Assembly (NCBI RefSeq): GCF_004134865.1
Contig: NZ_SDPO01000001.1
Location: 1,054,001 to 1,118,000 of the forward strand
DNA length: 64,000 nt
Source: Agromyces fucosus
GTDB taxonomy: Bacteria; Actinomycetota; Actinomycetes; Actinomycetales; Microbacteriaceae
Direction: 5' to 3'
Each line of letters starts with the position of its first letter. Within the stretch, counting starts at the first letter, position 1. The notes beneath the pieces were generated by a model. That model was not told the DNA's origin. It did not search any database and saw only the letters and a program-made list of their open reading frames with translations. The position numbers were made by a program, and so were the translations under genes. Shown in pieces: positions 1 through 8,640 of the stretch.

Positions 1-410
1 ATGCGGCGTGCGAGCAGGTGCTGCGCGCCGTGAACCTCGGCGGCGTGCTCGATCGCGACCCCGCGGGCCTCGACGCCGCGGTGGGCGACGACGGCATCAT
101 GCTCTCGGGCGGCGAACGCCAGCGACTCGCGATCGCCCGCGCGCTGCTCGCGGCTCCCCCGATCCTGCTGCTCGACGAGTCGACCTCATCGCTCGACGGC
201 GTCAACGAGCGCATGATGCGCGACGCGGTCGATGCGGTCTCCGAGGGGCGCACGCTCATCGTGATCGCGCACCGGCTCTCGACGGTCATCGACTCCGACC
301 GCATCATCGTGCTCGACGAGGGCCGCGTGATCGGCGAGGGCACGCACGCCGAGCTCGTGGCGGCCGTGCCGCTCTACCGCGATCTGGCGGCGCACCAGTT
401 GCTCGTGTGA
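1..410 (+). CDS. ABC transporter ATP-binding protein, C-terminal fragment
   Basis: Only the last ~135 residues lie in the window; the gene begins upstream of position 1 and the reading frame is already open at base 3. The fragment shows the second half of an ABC nucleotide-binding domain in order: the signature LSGGERQR, Walker B ILLLDES, the D-loop and the H-loop IVIAHRLSTV. The spacing and the 'AHRLSTVIDSD' style are typical of exporter-type (ABCB/MsbA-like) ATPases in which the domain is fused behind a six-helix membrane domain, but the membrane part is not visible, so fusion is an inference. It ends with a short tail directly after the domain. The substrate cannot be told. The following ~180 bp (411-589) contain no gene; the 8-mer CTCAGTGC occurs there twice in direct orientation. 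Confidence 0.9.
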   Translation, partial: AACEQVLRAVNLGGVLDRDPAGLDAAVGDDGIMLSGGERQRLAIARALLAAPPILLLDESTSSLDGVNERMMRDAVDAVSEGRTLIVIAHRLSTVIDSDRIIVLDEGRVIGEGTHAELVAAVPLYRDLAAHQLLV

Positions 411-589
411 CGTCGGCGGTGCGTTCGCGCGTCACCGAGTGAACTGCGCCGCAGCCAGCGGGCCGCACCTCAGTGCGAACCCGAGCGAAACTCAGTGCTT
501 GCTCGGATGGCGCCCCGGCGCGACCTTCGTAGCGTGACTCCCGCATTCCCGACCGGATGCCCAGAGCCCACGCCCCACGGAGGACCCCC

Positions 590-1417
590 ATGACCATCGC
601 AACCGTCTCGAACGAGCGCGATCTCGCACACCTCGACGAACTCCCCGTCGCTCTCATCGACGAGCTCCCCATCGGAACCGACGACGCCGACACGGCCACG
701 ACCCGCAGCGGACTCGGCAACTCCTTCGATCGCGTGCAGGCCGGCATCCAGGGCTGGCTCAGGCACTGGGAGCCGTTGCGGCTGCCGGCCTTCACCGCCG
801 TGCGCGACGTCATGCCCGATGGCGACCGCGGCCGCTCGTCGCTGCGGGCCGCACCGACGCAGCCCGACGGTGCGGTTCGCCTCACCGCGAGCCTCTACGA
901 CCCGCCGGGCCGCGACGGCGACCCGCTCGCGTGGTCGCGCAACTGGGCGAGCACGGCGGTGCTCCCTCCGGCCCGTGAGGCCGGTCGCCTGTACTACCGC
1001 TTCCGCGTCTCGAGCCGGCTCGTGCTCGACGGCCAAGCCGCGCTCAGCCTCGTCTCGACGAGCGTGAACTTCGGCGTCGTCGCCGACGCGGCGAAGGCGA
1101 GCCCGTTCCACGTCACCGGGTTCGCCACGCCGATCGCGCGCCCGCTCATGGGGGTGCAGTGCCGCGCCGATCAGGATGCGTCTGCGTCGCAGGTCTTCGA
1201 GGGTTCGATCGCCGTGCGCCAGGGCGAGACCCCCGCCATGGCGTTCGTCATCGGCACCGACCTGCTCTTCGAGAACGGATGGGTCCGGATGCACGAGGGA
1301 TCCAGCACCTGGATCGGCCCGACCGAGCCCGGCGCGAGCGGCACGATCGAGTTCCGCTACGCGCCGGCCGCGATGCTGCGGCTGCTCGGCCGCCTCGACG
1401 AGCCGCACGTCGCCTGA
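590..1417 (+). CDS. Hypothetical protein, 275 aa, no recognised family
   Basis: I do not recognise this protein. The ATG at 590 is preceded by a good ribosome binding site (GGAGGA, 579-584, 5 nt spacing); a slightly earlier in-frame start at 557 lacks one. There is no signal peptide, no membrane segment and no enzyme motif that I can name. The N-terminal ~40 residues are acidic. The rest alternates short hydrophobic and polar stretches with many Val, Ser and Gly, which suggests a beta-rich fold, for example around 'LVSTSVNFGVV' and 'GTIEFRYAPA'. It stands alone between an ABC transporter gene and a 2H phosphoesterase gene, both on the same strand, with 58 bp to the latter. Its codon use looks like that of its neighbours, so it is probably a real chromosomal gene. 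Confidence 0.75.
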   Translation: MTIATVSNERDLAHLDELPVALIDELPIGTDDADTATTRSGLGNSFDRVQAGIQGWLRHWEPLRLPAFTAVRDVMPDGDRGRSSLRAAPTQPDGAVRLTASLYDPPGRDGDPLAWSRNWASTAVLPPAREAGRLYYRFRVSSRLVLDGQAALSLVSTSVNFGVVADAAKASPFHVTGFATPIARPLMGVQCRADQDASASQVFEGSIAVRQGETPAMAFVIGTDLLFENGWVRMHEGSSTWIGPTEPGASGTIEFRYAPAAMLRLLGRLDEPHVA

Positions 1418-1475
1418 CCCGATCGGCCCGCGGCCCGCGCTGTACGCCTGGCCCGTGGTGGACGAGAATCGGCGG

Positions 1476-1982
1476 ATGATGCACCTCGTCGTCGTGCTGC
1501 CGCTCTCGCCGCTCACCGCCGGCGATTCGTTCACGGTCGCCGAATGGCCGCTGCACGTCACGCTCCTGGAGCCGTTCAGCACCGATCGCCCTGAGGTCGT
1601 GGCGGCTGTGCTCCGCAAGGTTGCGAGGGGCTCCCGGCCGATCCACAGCGCCGCCGGCGAGCCCGCCCTGTTCGGGCGACGGCACGACGTGCCGGTCACG
1701 CTCATCCGCGACGGCGGTGAGCTCTCCGCGCTCCGGGCCACGACGATCGCCGCCCTGGACCGCGCCGGTGTCGCCGCAGGCCGCCTTCGCACCGAATTCC
1801 GCCCGCACGTCACGGTGAAGCGCCGCGGCGGGGTCGAGCCCGGCGACCGGGTGACGCTGCGACAGCTCGCACTCGTCGACATGCGACCGTCGTCGGGCGC
1901 CCACCATCGCAGCGTGCTCGGCGTCTGGCCGCTCGGCGAGGCATCCGTCACCGGCCCGGCACCACCGTCAGCGGCCAACTGA
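1476..1982 (+). CDS. 2'-5' RNA ligase family protein (2H phosphoesterase)
   Basis: A 168-residue protein with the two HxTx motifs that define the 2H phosphoesterase superfamily: 'LHVTLLEPF' near residue 25 and 'PHVTVKRR' near residue 110. The pair of His/Thr motifs builds the active site for hydrolysis or formation of 2'-5' or 2',3'-cyclic phosphodiester bonds in the LigT/ThpR/AKAP18 group. The length fits single-domain members. Two adjacent ATG codons (1476 and 1479) are possible starts, with only a weak GGCGG ahead, so the exact start is uncertain; a much longer open frame upstream has a composition that looks non-coding. The cellular substrate of bacterial members is mostly unknown, and the neighbours give no hint. 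Family assignment is firm; the reaction is inferred. Confidence 0.8.
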   Translation: MMHLVVVLPLSPLTAGDSFTVAEWPLHVTLLEPFSTDRPEVVAAVLRKVARGSRPIHSAAGEPALFGRRHDVPVTLIRDGGELSALRATTIAALDRAGVAAGRLRTEFRPHVTVKRRGGVEPGDRVTLRQLALVDMRPSSGAHHRSVLGVWPLGEASVTGPAPPSAAN

Positions 1983-2011
1983 CGTGAGGGTGCCGGCCCC
2001 GCCTGGAACCG

Positions 2012-2392
2012 TCAGCCGGCCTCGGTCTGCGCAAGCGACGATTCGCTCTCGGGAGCGCTGCGCTTCTGCCACGGCCAACGTCCAGAGACCTCGAGCTCGA
2101 GCGACCAGCTGAGGAACGTTCGGATCAGCACGATGATCGCGAGCACGAGCACCGAGTCGAGCGTCGGCGTCACGGCCACCGTCTTGATGATGTCGGCGGC
2201 GACGAGCAGCTCGAGGCCGAGCAGGATCGCGCGTCCGAGCACACGGCGGAACCGATCGTAGATCGGCGACTTCCCACGGATGCCCCTGAGTCCGGCATCG
2301 AGGCTCGCGTACACGACGCCGACCACGATCGCCAGCACGCCGATGAAGTCGATGACCTCGCCGACCGTCTCGATGACCGTGCCGAACTCCAT
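2012..2392 (-). CDS. DUF1622 family small membrane protein
   Basis: A 126-residue membrane protein. The start at 2392 is set by a strong AAGGAGG four bases upstream of the ATG. It has three hydrophobic segments: about residues 10-32 (after 'TVGEVIDFIG'), 55-75 (around 'GRAILLGLELLVAADIIK') and 80-100 (around 'VLVLAIIVLIRTFLS'). The pattern 'GLELLVAADII(K/R)T' followed by 'VLxxIVLIRTFLSxxLExE' is the hallmark of the DUF1622 family of uncharacterised inner membrane proteins. The tail after the last helix is charged and cytoplasmic by the positive-inside rule. It is the only gene between the 2H phosphoesterase (convergent) and the pckG terminator and is probably transcribed alone. No function is known for the family. 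Confidence 0.85.
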   Translation of the reverse strand: MEFGTVIETVGEVIDFIGVLAIVVGVVYASLDAGLRGIRGKSPIYDRFRRVLGRAILLGLELLVAADIIKTVAVTPTLDSVLVLAIIVLIRTFLSWSLELEVSGRWPWQKRSAPESESSLAQTEAG

Positions 2393-2525
2393 GACGCCTC
2401 CTTGCGGCACACGCTAGCGCGGCGGCGGGCGACTCGGCATGCGACGTGCCGTGGTGCCGTCGACGGATGCCGCGGGCGGCGCGCCTTCCCGAACGCGTGT
2501 GCGTCCGCGGCATCCGCAGGCGGCA

Positions 2526-2566
2526 CGGAGGCGCGGGCACCCGAAACCCGGGTGCCCGCGCCTCCG
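2526..2566 (-). terminator. Strong hairpin terminator after pckG
   Basis: A perfect 18-bp inverted repeat (2526-2543 with 2549-2566) around a 5-nt loop, starting 6 bp past the pckG stop codon. It has no long T-run, as is common in high-GC actinobacteria. Confidence 0.85.
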
Positions 2567-2572
2567 TTGGAG

Positions 2573-4438
2573 CTACGCCTCCTGGTGCGACAGGTGGTAG
2601 CGCAGGCTCGCGAGCTCGGCGCGCAGCGCCGCCGGAACGCGGTCGCCGAACTGCTCGAAGTACTCCTCGGTCAGGTCGCACTCGGCGAGCCACGAGTCGC
2701 GATCGACGTCGAAGAGCTGCTCGAGCGCGTCATCCGCGATCTCGAGGCCGTCGAGGTCGAGCGAGCCGGATGCCGGGATCAGCCCGATCGGCGTCTCGAC
2801 GACGTCGCTCGTGCCGTCGATGCGCCCGACGATCCACTCGAGCACGCGCGAGTTCTCGCCGAACCCGGGCCAGAGGAACGAGCCGTCGGCGCCCTTGCGG
2901 AACCAGTTGACCTGGAAGATCTTCGGCGCGTTCTCGCCGAGCACGCGGCCCATCTTGACCCAGTGGCCCCAGTAGTCTGCCATGTTGTAGCCGCAGAACG
3001 GGAGCATCGCGAACGGGTCGCGTCGGAGCTCGCCGACCGTGCCCTCAGCGGCGGCCGTCTTCTCGGACGAGATCGTCGCACCCATGAAGACGCCGTGCTT
3101 CCAGCTGCGGGCCTCGGCCACGAGCGGCACGTTCGTCGCCCGGCGTCCGCCGAAGAGGATCGCGTCGATCGGCACGCCGTCGTGCGCGTCCCAGTCGTCG
3201 GCGATCTGCGGGCACTGGGCCGCAGCCACCGTGAAGCGCGAGTTCGGGTGCGCTGCGGGGCGACCCGAATCCGGGGTCCACGGCTTGCCCTGCCAGTCGG
3301 TGAGCTCGTCGGGAGCCTCGTCGGTCAGGCCCTCCCACCAGATGTCGCCATCGGGGCGAAGCGCCACGTTCGTGAAGATCGTGTTGCCCCAGAGCGTCTG
3401 CACGGCCGTCGGGTTCGTGGTCTCGCCGGTGCCCGGCGCGACGCCGAAGAAGCCGGCCTCGGGGTTGATCGCGTAGAGGCGGCCGTCGTCGCCGGGGCGC
3501 ATCCAGGCGATGTCGTCGCCGATCGTCTCGACCTTCCAGCCGGGGATCGTCGGACGCAGCATCGCGAGGTTGGTCTTGCCGCACGCCGACGGGAACGCCG
3601 CGGCGACGTGGTACGACTTGCCCTCGGGCGAAGTGATCTTGATGAGCAGCATGTGCTCGGCGAGCCATCCCTCGTCGCGGGCCATGACGCTCGCGATGCG
3701 CAGCGCGAAGCACTTCTTCGCGAGCAGGGCGTTGCCGCCGTAGCCCGAGCCGTACGACCAGATCTCGCGGGAGTCGGGGAACTGCACGATGTACTTGGTG
3801 TCGTTGCAGGGCCAGTCGGCCTCGGCACGGCGGTGGCCGACGCCGTCGATGAGGGGGTAGCCGACCGAGTGCACGGTGCGCACCCACGGCTCGCCGGCCT
3901 CGATGAGGCGGTAGACGGCGTCGCCCATGCGGGTCATGATGCCCATCGAGAGCACGACGTAGGGCGAATCGGTGATCTCGACGCCGAGCTGCGAGATGGG
4001 GCCGCCGAGCGGGCCCATCGAGAACGGCACGACGTACATCGTGCGGCCCTTCATCGAGCCATCGAAGACGTCGGTGAGTTCGGTGCGCATCTCGCGCGGG
4101 TCGCGCCAGTTGTTCGTGGGACCGGCGTCCTCTTCGTACGTCGAGCAGATGAACGTGCGGTCCTCGACGCGGGCGACGTCCTTCGGGTCGGTGCGCGCGA
4201 GGAAGCTGTTGGGGCGCCATTCGGGGTTCAGCTTGATGAGCTTGCCCTCGGCGACGAGCTGCTTCGTCAGCAGGTCCGCCTCGTGCTGCGAACCGTCGCA
4301 CCAGACGATCTCATCGGGCTTGGTGAGGCCGGCGATCTCGTCGACCCACGTGCGCAATGCTGCGTCGGTGGTGCCGCGACGGATGCTCCCGGCCGAGTCG
4401 GATGCCTCTGTGCCGATCGAGAACTCGGAGATGGTCAT
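2573..4438 (-). CDS. pckG: Phosphoenolpyruvate carboxykinase (GTP)
   Basis: GTP-dependent PEP carboxykinase, 621 residues, which converts oxaloacetate and GTP to phosphoenolpyruvate, CO2 and GDP, the entry to gluconeogenesis from acetate and amino acids. The family's kinase loop PSACGKTN is at residues 283-290, followed by 'IGDDIAWM' (307-314); the conserved '[15 protein letters not shown]' lies at 229-243. The ATG at 4438 is preferred to a TTG 15 bp upstream because GGAAGG sits at the right distance before the ATG. It is transcribed divergently from a RamB-type regulator, with a 128-bp shared promoter region. In Corynebacterium the RamB regulon includes acetate and gluconeogenic genes, so control by the neighbour is plausible but inferred. 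It ends in a very strong terminator. Confidence 0.97.
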   Translation of the reverse strand: MTISEFSIGTEASDSAGSIRRGTTDAALRTWVDEIAGLTKPDEIVWCDGSQHEADLLTKQLVAEGKLIKLNPEWRPNSFLARTDPKDVARVEDRTFICSTYEEDAGPTNNWRDPREMRTELTDVFDGSMKGRTMYVVPFSMGPLGGPISQLGVEITDSPYVVLSMGIMTRMGDAVYRLIEAGEPWVRTVHSVGYPLIDGVGHRRAEADWPCNDTKYIVQFPDSREIWSYGSGYGGNALLAKKCFALRIASVMARDEGWLAEHMLLIKITSPEGKSYHVAAAFPSACGKTNLAMLRPTIPGWKVETIGDDIAWMRPGDDGRLYAINPEAGFFGVAPGTGETTNPTAVQTLWGNTIFTNVALRPDGDIWWEGLTDEAPDELTDWQGKPWTPDSGRPAAHPNSRFTVAAAQCPQIADDWDAHDGVPIDAILFGGRRATNVPLVAEARSWKHGVFMGATISSEKTAAAEGTVGELRRDPFAMLPFCGYNMADYWGHWVKMGRVLGENAPKIFQVNWFRKGADGSFLWPGFGENSRVLEWIVGRIDGTSDVVETPIGLIPASGSLDLDGLEIADDALEQLFDVDRDSWLAECDLTEEYFEQFGDRVPAALRAELASLRYHLSHQEA

Positions 4439-4486
4439 CTTCGTCCCTTCCAAAGTGTGCCGACGAGGGTCGGAACTGGTTCGTAC

Positions 4487-4566
4487 TTCAAGAATGCGCG
4501 CTGTTGGGGCATCCGTTCGGTCAAATCGTGCGTTAAGAATGTGAGATCTTTCGCTATCCTTAAGCC
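4487..4566. promoter_or_regulatory. pckG/ramB divergent control region with probable leaderless ramB promoter
   Basis: TATCCT at 4555-4560 lies 6 bp before the ramB ATG (4567) and no Shine-Dalgarno is present, the usual layout of a leaderless actinobacterial transcript. The heptamer AAGAATG occurs twice in direct orientation, at 4490-4496 and 4535-4541, 45 bp apart. It is a candidate operator, possibly for RamB itself. The promoter call rests on spacing only. Confidence 0.45.
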
Positions 4567-6009
4567 ATGAAGGCAGGCTCCCCCGATCTCGCGACCCTCG
4601 GCCAGCGCATCCGTCATTTCCGCAGCGAGCGAGGTCTCACGCTCGACCAGCTCGGCGAGGCGGTGGGCATGGCCGGCAGCCAGCTCTCCCTCATCGAGAA
4701 CGGCAAACGCGAGCCGAAGCTCTCACTGCTCGACTCGCTCGCCGCGTCGCTCGACGTCGAGCTGGCCGACCTCCTCTCGCGCGAGGCTCCGAGCCGCCGC
4801 GCCGCGCTCGAGCTCGAACTCGGGCGCGCGCAGTCGAGCCCGCTCTACGCGAGCCTCGGACTGCCTGCGATCCGCCCCGGCCGCGGCATCACGGACGAAT
4901 CGCTCGAGGCGATCGTCGGCCTCCACCAGGAGTTGCAGCGCCGGGCGAGCGAGGCCATCGCGACGCCTGAGGAGGCACGGCGGGCCAACACCGAGCTGCG
5001 GGAGCGCATGCGCGAACGCGACAACTACTTCCCCGAGATCGAGCAGCTCGCCGAAGACCAGGTGCGGTCCTCGGGCCACCGCTCGGGCGCCCTCACGCAC
5101 CGCGAGGTGAGCGTGATGGCCGAGAAGCTCGGCTTCCAGCTCATCTACGTCGACGACCTTCCCGACTCGACGCGGTCGATCACCGACATCGCCAACGGCC
5201 GCATCTACCTGCCGCCGGCCTCGATCCCCGGCGGGCACGGCCTGCGGTCGATGGCGCTGCAGGCGATGGCGCACCGGCTGCTCGGGCACGAGCGGCCCGA
5301 GAGCTACGCCGAGTTCCTGTGGCAGCGGCTCGAGATCAACTACTTCGCCGCGGCGTGCCTGATGCCGCGCGAGGCATCCGTCTCGTTCCTGCAGGCCGCG
5401 AAGAAGGAGAAGCGCCTGGCCATCGAGGACTTCCGCGACGCGTTCGGCGTGACGCACGAGGCTGCTGCGCTGCGCTTCACGAACCTCGCGACGAGCCACC
5501 TCGACATGACGCTGCACTTCCTCCGCGTCGCGGGCGACGGCGCACTGCTGAAGGGCTACGAGAACGACGGCCTCCCACTGCCGACCGACGTCACGGGGTC
5601 GATCGAGGGCCAGTGGGTGTGCAAGAAGTGGAGCGCCCGCACCGCGTTCGGTCATACCAACCGCACGACCGAGAACTACCAGTACACCGACACCCCCGCC
5701 GGCACCTTCTGGTGCGCGACGCAGACCGGGCGCACGGATGCCGCGGAGTTCTCGATCTCCGTCGGCGTGCCGTTCAACCAGGCCAAGTGGTTCCGCGGGC
5801 GCGAGACGACGCAGCGTGCCGTGTCGACCTGTCCCGACGAGTCGTGCTGCCGTCGCGCGCCGTCCGAGCTCGCCGAGCGCTGGGCCGGGCGGGCGTGGCC
5901 GAGCGCCCGACTGCACGCGCACGTGCTCTCGCCGTTGCCGTCGGGCACCTTCCCGGGCGTCGACGACTCCGCGGTGTACCGGTTCCTCGAGGCGCACGCC
6001 GAGCAGTAA
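4567..6009 (+). CDS. ramB: RamB/ScfR-type transcriptional regulator (XRE HTH, IrrE-like and DUF2083 domains)
   Basis: A 480-residue regulator with the three-part layout of the short-chain fatty acyl regulator family: an XRE helix-turn-helix at residues ~8-65 ('[21 protein letters not shown]'-like second helix region), a middle IrrE/ImmA peptidase-like domain (~200-300) and a C-terminal zinc-type domain with the cysteine group CPDESCC near residue 420. The middle domain has 'MAHRLLGHE' where active peptidases have HExxH, so it is probably a sensor and not a protease. RamB in Corynebacterium and Mycobacterium represses acetate and glyoxylate-cycle genes; here it faces pckG, and acsA is 53 kb away in the window. 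Leaderless initiation at the ATG is likely. The name is given from architecture and context; the exact regulon is unknown. Confidence 0.85.
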   Translation: MKAGSPDLATLGQRIRHFRSERGLTLDQLGEAVGMAGSQLSLIENGKREPKLSLLDSLAASLDVELADLLSREAPSRRAALELELGRAQSSPLYASLGLPAIRPGRGITDESLEAIVGLHQELQRRASEAIATPEEARRANTELRERMRERDNYFPEIEQLAEDQVRSSGHRSGALTHREVSVMAEKLGFQLIYVDDLPDSTRSITDIANGRIYLPPASIPGGHGLRSMALQAMAHRLLGHERPESYAEFLWQRLEINYFAAACLMPREASVSFLQAAKKEKRLAIEDFRDAFGVTHEAAALRFTNLATSHLDMTLHFLRVAGDGALLKGYENDGLPLPTDVTGSIEGQWVCKKWSARTAFGHTNRTTENYQYTDTPAGTFWCATQTGRTDAAEFSISVGVPFNQAKWFRGRETTQRAVSTCPDESCCRRAPSELAERWAGRAWPSARLHAHVLSPLPSGTFPGVDDSAVYRFLEAHAEQ

Positions 6010-6072
6010 CCACCCGCACCCTCGCCACCCCTGCTCGCCCGGGCCTCCTCCCGCCCGCCGGGACGCCTCTCT

Positions 6073-6120
6073 CACCGAGCCCGCCCCGTTCACCGAGCCC
6101 GCCCCGTCACCGAGCCCGCC
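6073..6120. repeat. Short tandem repeat, three copies
   Basis: CACCGAGCCCGCC occurs three times (6073-6085, 6091-6103, 6108-6120), separated by 4-5 bases. It is non-coding and lies just before a long hairpin. Confidence 0.8.
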
Positions 6121-6124
6121 ATTT

Positions 6125-6200
6125 CGCCGAGTCAGCGGATGAAACGCGCGACACGCCGGGGCGACTCGGCGTGTCGCGCGTTTCATCCGGCGACTCGGCG
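6125..6200. repeat. Long inverted repeat (22-bp perfect stem plus 9-bp outer stem)
   Basis: Arms 6136-6157 and 6168-6189 are perfect complements (22 bp) around a 10-nt loop. After a 2-bp mismatch the stem continues for nine more pairs (6125-6133 with 6192-6200). It lies 115 bp past the ramB stop codon and could terminate that gene, but it is far longer than other terminators here and its sequence is not the usual one. The remainder of the 300-bp gap 6010-6309 holds the tandem repeat above and the padR promoter. Confidence 0.75.
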
Positions 6201-6273
6201 CATCCAACCCCGAGTCGGCCCGTCGCGACGGCCGGACGCGAGCCGCGGCATCCGCTGCACTATGAAGTCTCTA

Positions 6274-6310
6274 TTGCATTAGTGTGTGACGCACAGTATC
6301 GTGTGACGCA
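6274..6310 (+). promoter_or_regulatory. padR promoter with paired operator repeats, probably leaderless
   Basis: TTGCAT (6274-6279), a 17-bp spacer and TATCGT (6297-6302) form a good promoter whose start would fall on the ATG at 6310. The decamer GTGTGACGCA is present twice in direct orientation (6284-6293 and 6301-6310), between the -35 and -10 boxes and over the start codon, a fitting site for PadR autorepression. Confidence 0.6.
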
Positions 6311-6651
6311 TGAACCTCGATGAGACGACCGCCGGGCACCTGCAGGAGCTCCGTCGCGGCACCGTCGTGCTCGCCTGCCTGGTGCGGCTGCGCACGCCCG
6401 ACTACGGCTACGCGCTGCTCGAGTCGCTGAACACCCTCGGCATCCTCGTCGATGCGAACACGCTGTACCCGCTGCTTCGACGGCTCGAGAAGCAGGGCCT
6501 GCTCACGAGCGAGTGGAACACCGACGAGGCCCGGCCTCGCAAGTTCTACCGCACGAGCCCGACCGGCGAGCTGCTCGCCGACGCACTCATGACCGATTGG
6601 CGGCGCATCGACGACGCCCTCGGCGGACTGACCACAGGAGACGCATCATGA
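6310..6651 (+). CDS. PadR family transcriptional regulator
   Basis: A 113-residue PadR-type winged-helix repressor. The N-terminal domain carries the family pattern: a first helix with 'RGTVVLACLVRLRTPDYGYALLE', a recognition part 'ANTLYPLLRRLEKQGLL' and the wing 'EWNTDEARPRKFYRTSPTG'. The C-terminal dimerisation helix is short, as in subfamily 2 proteins. It overlaps the next gene by four bases (ATGA), a DUF1700-style membrane protein. Such PadR/membrane pairs are common and usually autoregulated, which the repeats in the promoter support. The ligand is unknown. The start codon is chosen because the promoter -10 box lies directly upstream and leaves no room for a leader. Confidence 0.92.
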   Translation: MNLDETTAGHLQELRRGTVVLACLVRLRTPDYGYALLESLNTLGILVDANTLYPLLRRLEKQGLLTSEWNTDEARPRKFYRTSPTGELLADALMTDWRRIDDALGGLTTGDAS

Positions 6652-7658
6652 CCGAGCTGACCGACCGCTACCTCTTCGCAGCCACGCGCAGCCTCCCCGC
6701 CTCGCAACGCGACGACCTCTCGCGCGACCTCGCCGAGCGCGTCGCCGACACGATCGAGGCCCGCATCGACTCGGGCGCCTCGACGCCCGAGACCGCCGAG
6801 CGCGACGCCCTCGTCGAGCTCGGCCACCCCGCGTCGCTCGCGGCGACCTACAGCGATCGCCCGCTCATGCTGATCGGGCCGCGCTACTTCCTGATCTGGA
6901 AGCGGCTCCTGCTCTTCCTCGAGTCGTTCGTGCCGGCGACCGTCGCGGCTGCCACGGCGCTCGGACTCGTGATCGCCGGCGGCGGGTGGGAGGTCATCGG
7001 CTCGTCGATCGGCATCGGGATCACCGTGGCCGTGCACCTGGCGTTCTGGACCACCCTCGTGTTCGCCCTGATCGAGCGATACGGCACGGGTACCGACGTC
7101 GACGAGACGCTCGGCTGGACGCCCGAGCAGCTCCCGCAGCTGCCCGAGCTCCGGCGTCCGCACCGCCGCATGGACCTCATCGCCACCCTCGTATGGCTCG
7201 CGATCGCCGCCGGCTTCCTCGTGTGGCAGCAGTTCGGCATCGTGTGGGCCGACGGGGAGCGCACCTCGGTGCCGCTGCTCGCACCCGACCTGTGGTCGTT
7301 CTGGCTGCCGTACCTGCTCGCGCTCATCGCACTCGAGGCCGCCTTCGCCGTGTGGATCTACCGCAGCGACTGGAACTGGGCCAACGCGCTCGTCAACGTC
7401 GCACTGAACGCCGCGTTCGCGATTCCCGTCGTCTGGCTCTTCGTCGAGGGGCGGCTGTTCAGTCCCGAGTTCCTCGCGGTGGTCGAGCCGCTCCTCGACT
7501 CCGATGCCGAGTGGGTGCTCTCGGTGCTCTTCGTCGCCGGTGTCGTCGCATTCTCCGCCTGGGATGCGGTCGACGGCATCGTCAAGGCGGCACGGGGCGG
7601 CGGTAGGGGCACGCTCGACTTCCCGGGCAACCGAAGCCCGCGCCGCACCGAACTCTGA
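6648..7658 (+). CDS. Membrane protein cotranscribed with PadR regulator
   Basis: A 336-residue protein starting at the ATG of an ATGA overlap with padR, with CAGGAG 7 bp upstream. The first ~75 residues form a charged cytoplasmic domain with the pattern seen in DUF1700/permease-prefix proteins ('YLFAATRSLPASQRDDLSRDL', then 'DALVELGHPASLAATY'). Six or so hydrophobic segments follow, at about 100-120, 125-150, 178-200, 220-245, 255-275 and 295-315. The PadR neighbour and the prefix domain suggest an envelope-stress or membrane-homeostasis role, as for other PadR-linked membrane proteins, but no function can be assigned. A hairpin terminator follows 26 bp after the stop. Confidence 0.8.
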   Translation: MTELTDRYLFAATRSLPASQRDDLSRDLAERVADTIEARIDSGASTPETAERDALVELGHPASLAATYSDRPLMLIGPRYFLIWKRLLLFLESFVPATVAAATALGLVIAGGGWEVIGSSIGIGITVAVHLAFWTTLVFALIERYGTGTDVDETLGWTPEQLPQLPELRRPHRRMDLIATLVWLAIAAGFLVWQQFGIVWADGERTSVPLLAPDLWSFWLPYLLALIALEAAFAVWIYRSDWNWANALVNVALNAAFAIPVVWLFVEGRLFSPEFLAVVEPLLDSDAEWVLSVLFVAGVVAFSAWDAVDGIVKAARGGGRGTLDFPGNRSPRRTEL

Positions 7659-7684
7659 ACGGCGCGCGCCGGCACCGGCGAACG

Positions 7685-7718
7685 ACGAGGGGCGGATGCC
7701 GCGACATCCGCCCCTCGT
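7685..7718. terminator. Bidirectional hairpin terminator
   Basis: A 14-bp perfect stem (7685-7698 with 7705-7718), loop of 6 nt, between the convergent membrane-protein and SDR genes. The arms end in GGATG/CATCC, the motif shared by most terminators in this window. Confidence 0.85.
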
Positions 7719-7756
7719 GGTCTTCGCCGCCAGCCCGGCGGGCGGGACCCGACCGG

Positions 7757-8548
7757 CTACTTCGGCTGCATCCGGATCGCGCCGTCGAGGCGGATCGTCT
7801 CGCCGTTCAGCAGGGGGTTCTCGACGATGTGGCGCACGAGCGCCGCGTACTCGGCGGGCGTGCCCATGCGCGAGGGGTGCGGGATCTGCTCCTCGAGCGA
7901 GGCCTGCACCTCGGGTGGCATGCCGGCCATCATGGGCGTCTGCATGATGCCGGGCGCGATCGTCACGACCCTCACGAGCAGCTTCGAGAGGTCGCGGGCG
8001 AGGGGCAGGGTCATCGCCGCGACGCCGCCCTTCGACGCCGCGTAGGCGGCCTGGCCGATCTGCCCGTCGAACGCCGCCACCGAGGCGGTGTTCACGATGA
8101 CGCCGCGCTCGGCGGTCTCGGGCACGCCGGGCAGCGACTGGGTCGCGATCGGCTCGTTCGCCGCCATCGCCGCCGCGGCGAGCCGGGCGACGTTGAAGGT
8201 GCCGATGAGGTTGATGCGGATGGTGCGCTCGAACGCGTCGAGTGCGAGCGGCCCGTCGCGGCCGACCGTGCGGCCGGCGGTCGCGATGCCCGCGCAGCTG
8301 ACGGCCACGCGGAGCGGCGCACGCTCCTGCACAAGGTCGATCGCGGCCTGCACGGATGCCTCGTCGGTGACGTCGGCCGGTGCGAAACGCACCCGGTCAC
8401 CGAGTTCGTGCGCCGTCTGCTCGCCCGGCGAGTTCGGGAGATCGAGGATGACGACCTCGGCGCCCGCGGCGGCGAGCACGGCGGCGGTGCCGCGCCCGAG
8501 CCCCGAGGCGCCTCCGGTGACGATCGCTCCTGCGTCGGTCAGCTGCAT
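7757..8548 (-). CDS. SDR family 3-hydroxyacyl-CoA dehydrogenase (type II HADH-like)
   Basis: A 263-residue short-chain dehydrogenase. The NAD-binding TGGASGLG is at 11-18, the structural Asn in 'INLIG' at 113, and the catalytic Ser156, Tyr169 and Lys173 stand in '[10 protein letters not shown]' and 'AAYAASKGG'. The segment '[26 protein letters not shown]' style and the C-terminal '[17 protein letters not shown]' match the HSD17B10/type II 3-hydroxyacyl-CoA dehydrogenase group, so the likely reaction is oxidation of 3-hydroxyacyl-CoA to 3-ketoacyl-CoA in beta-oxidation. The ATG at 8548 has GAAGGGA upstream. It follows the thiolase gene on the same strand with a 92-bp gap, and the two enzymes catalyse consecutive steps. 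The exact chain-length preference is not known. Confidence 0.88.
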   Translation of the reverse strand: MQLTDAGAIVTGGASGLGRGTAAVLAAAGAEVVILDLPNSPGEQTAHELGDRVRFAPADVTDEASVQAAIDLVQERAPLRVAVSCAGIATAGRTVGRDGPLALDAFERTIRINLIGTFNVARLAAAAMAANEPIATQSLPGVPETAERGVIVNTASVAAFDGQIGQAAYAASKGGVAAMTLPLARDLSKLLVRVVTIAPGIMQTPMMAGMPPEVQASLEEQIPHPSRMGTPAEYAALVRHIVENPLLNGETIRLDGAIRMQPK

Positions 8549-8640
8549 GTGGTGCGTCCCTTCGGAATGGGTGGGGTCCGGTCGAAAGAGGTCGTATGCC
8601 CGATCGAAACGGCGGGATCCGGTCGGAATCGGCCGAGTCG

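Noticed and set aside
2402-4570. A 722-codon plus-strand frame across pckG
   Set aside because: Shadow of pckG; it also reads through the pckG terminator hairpin.
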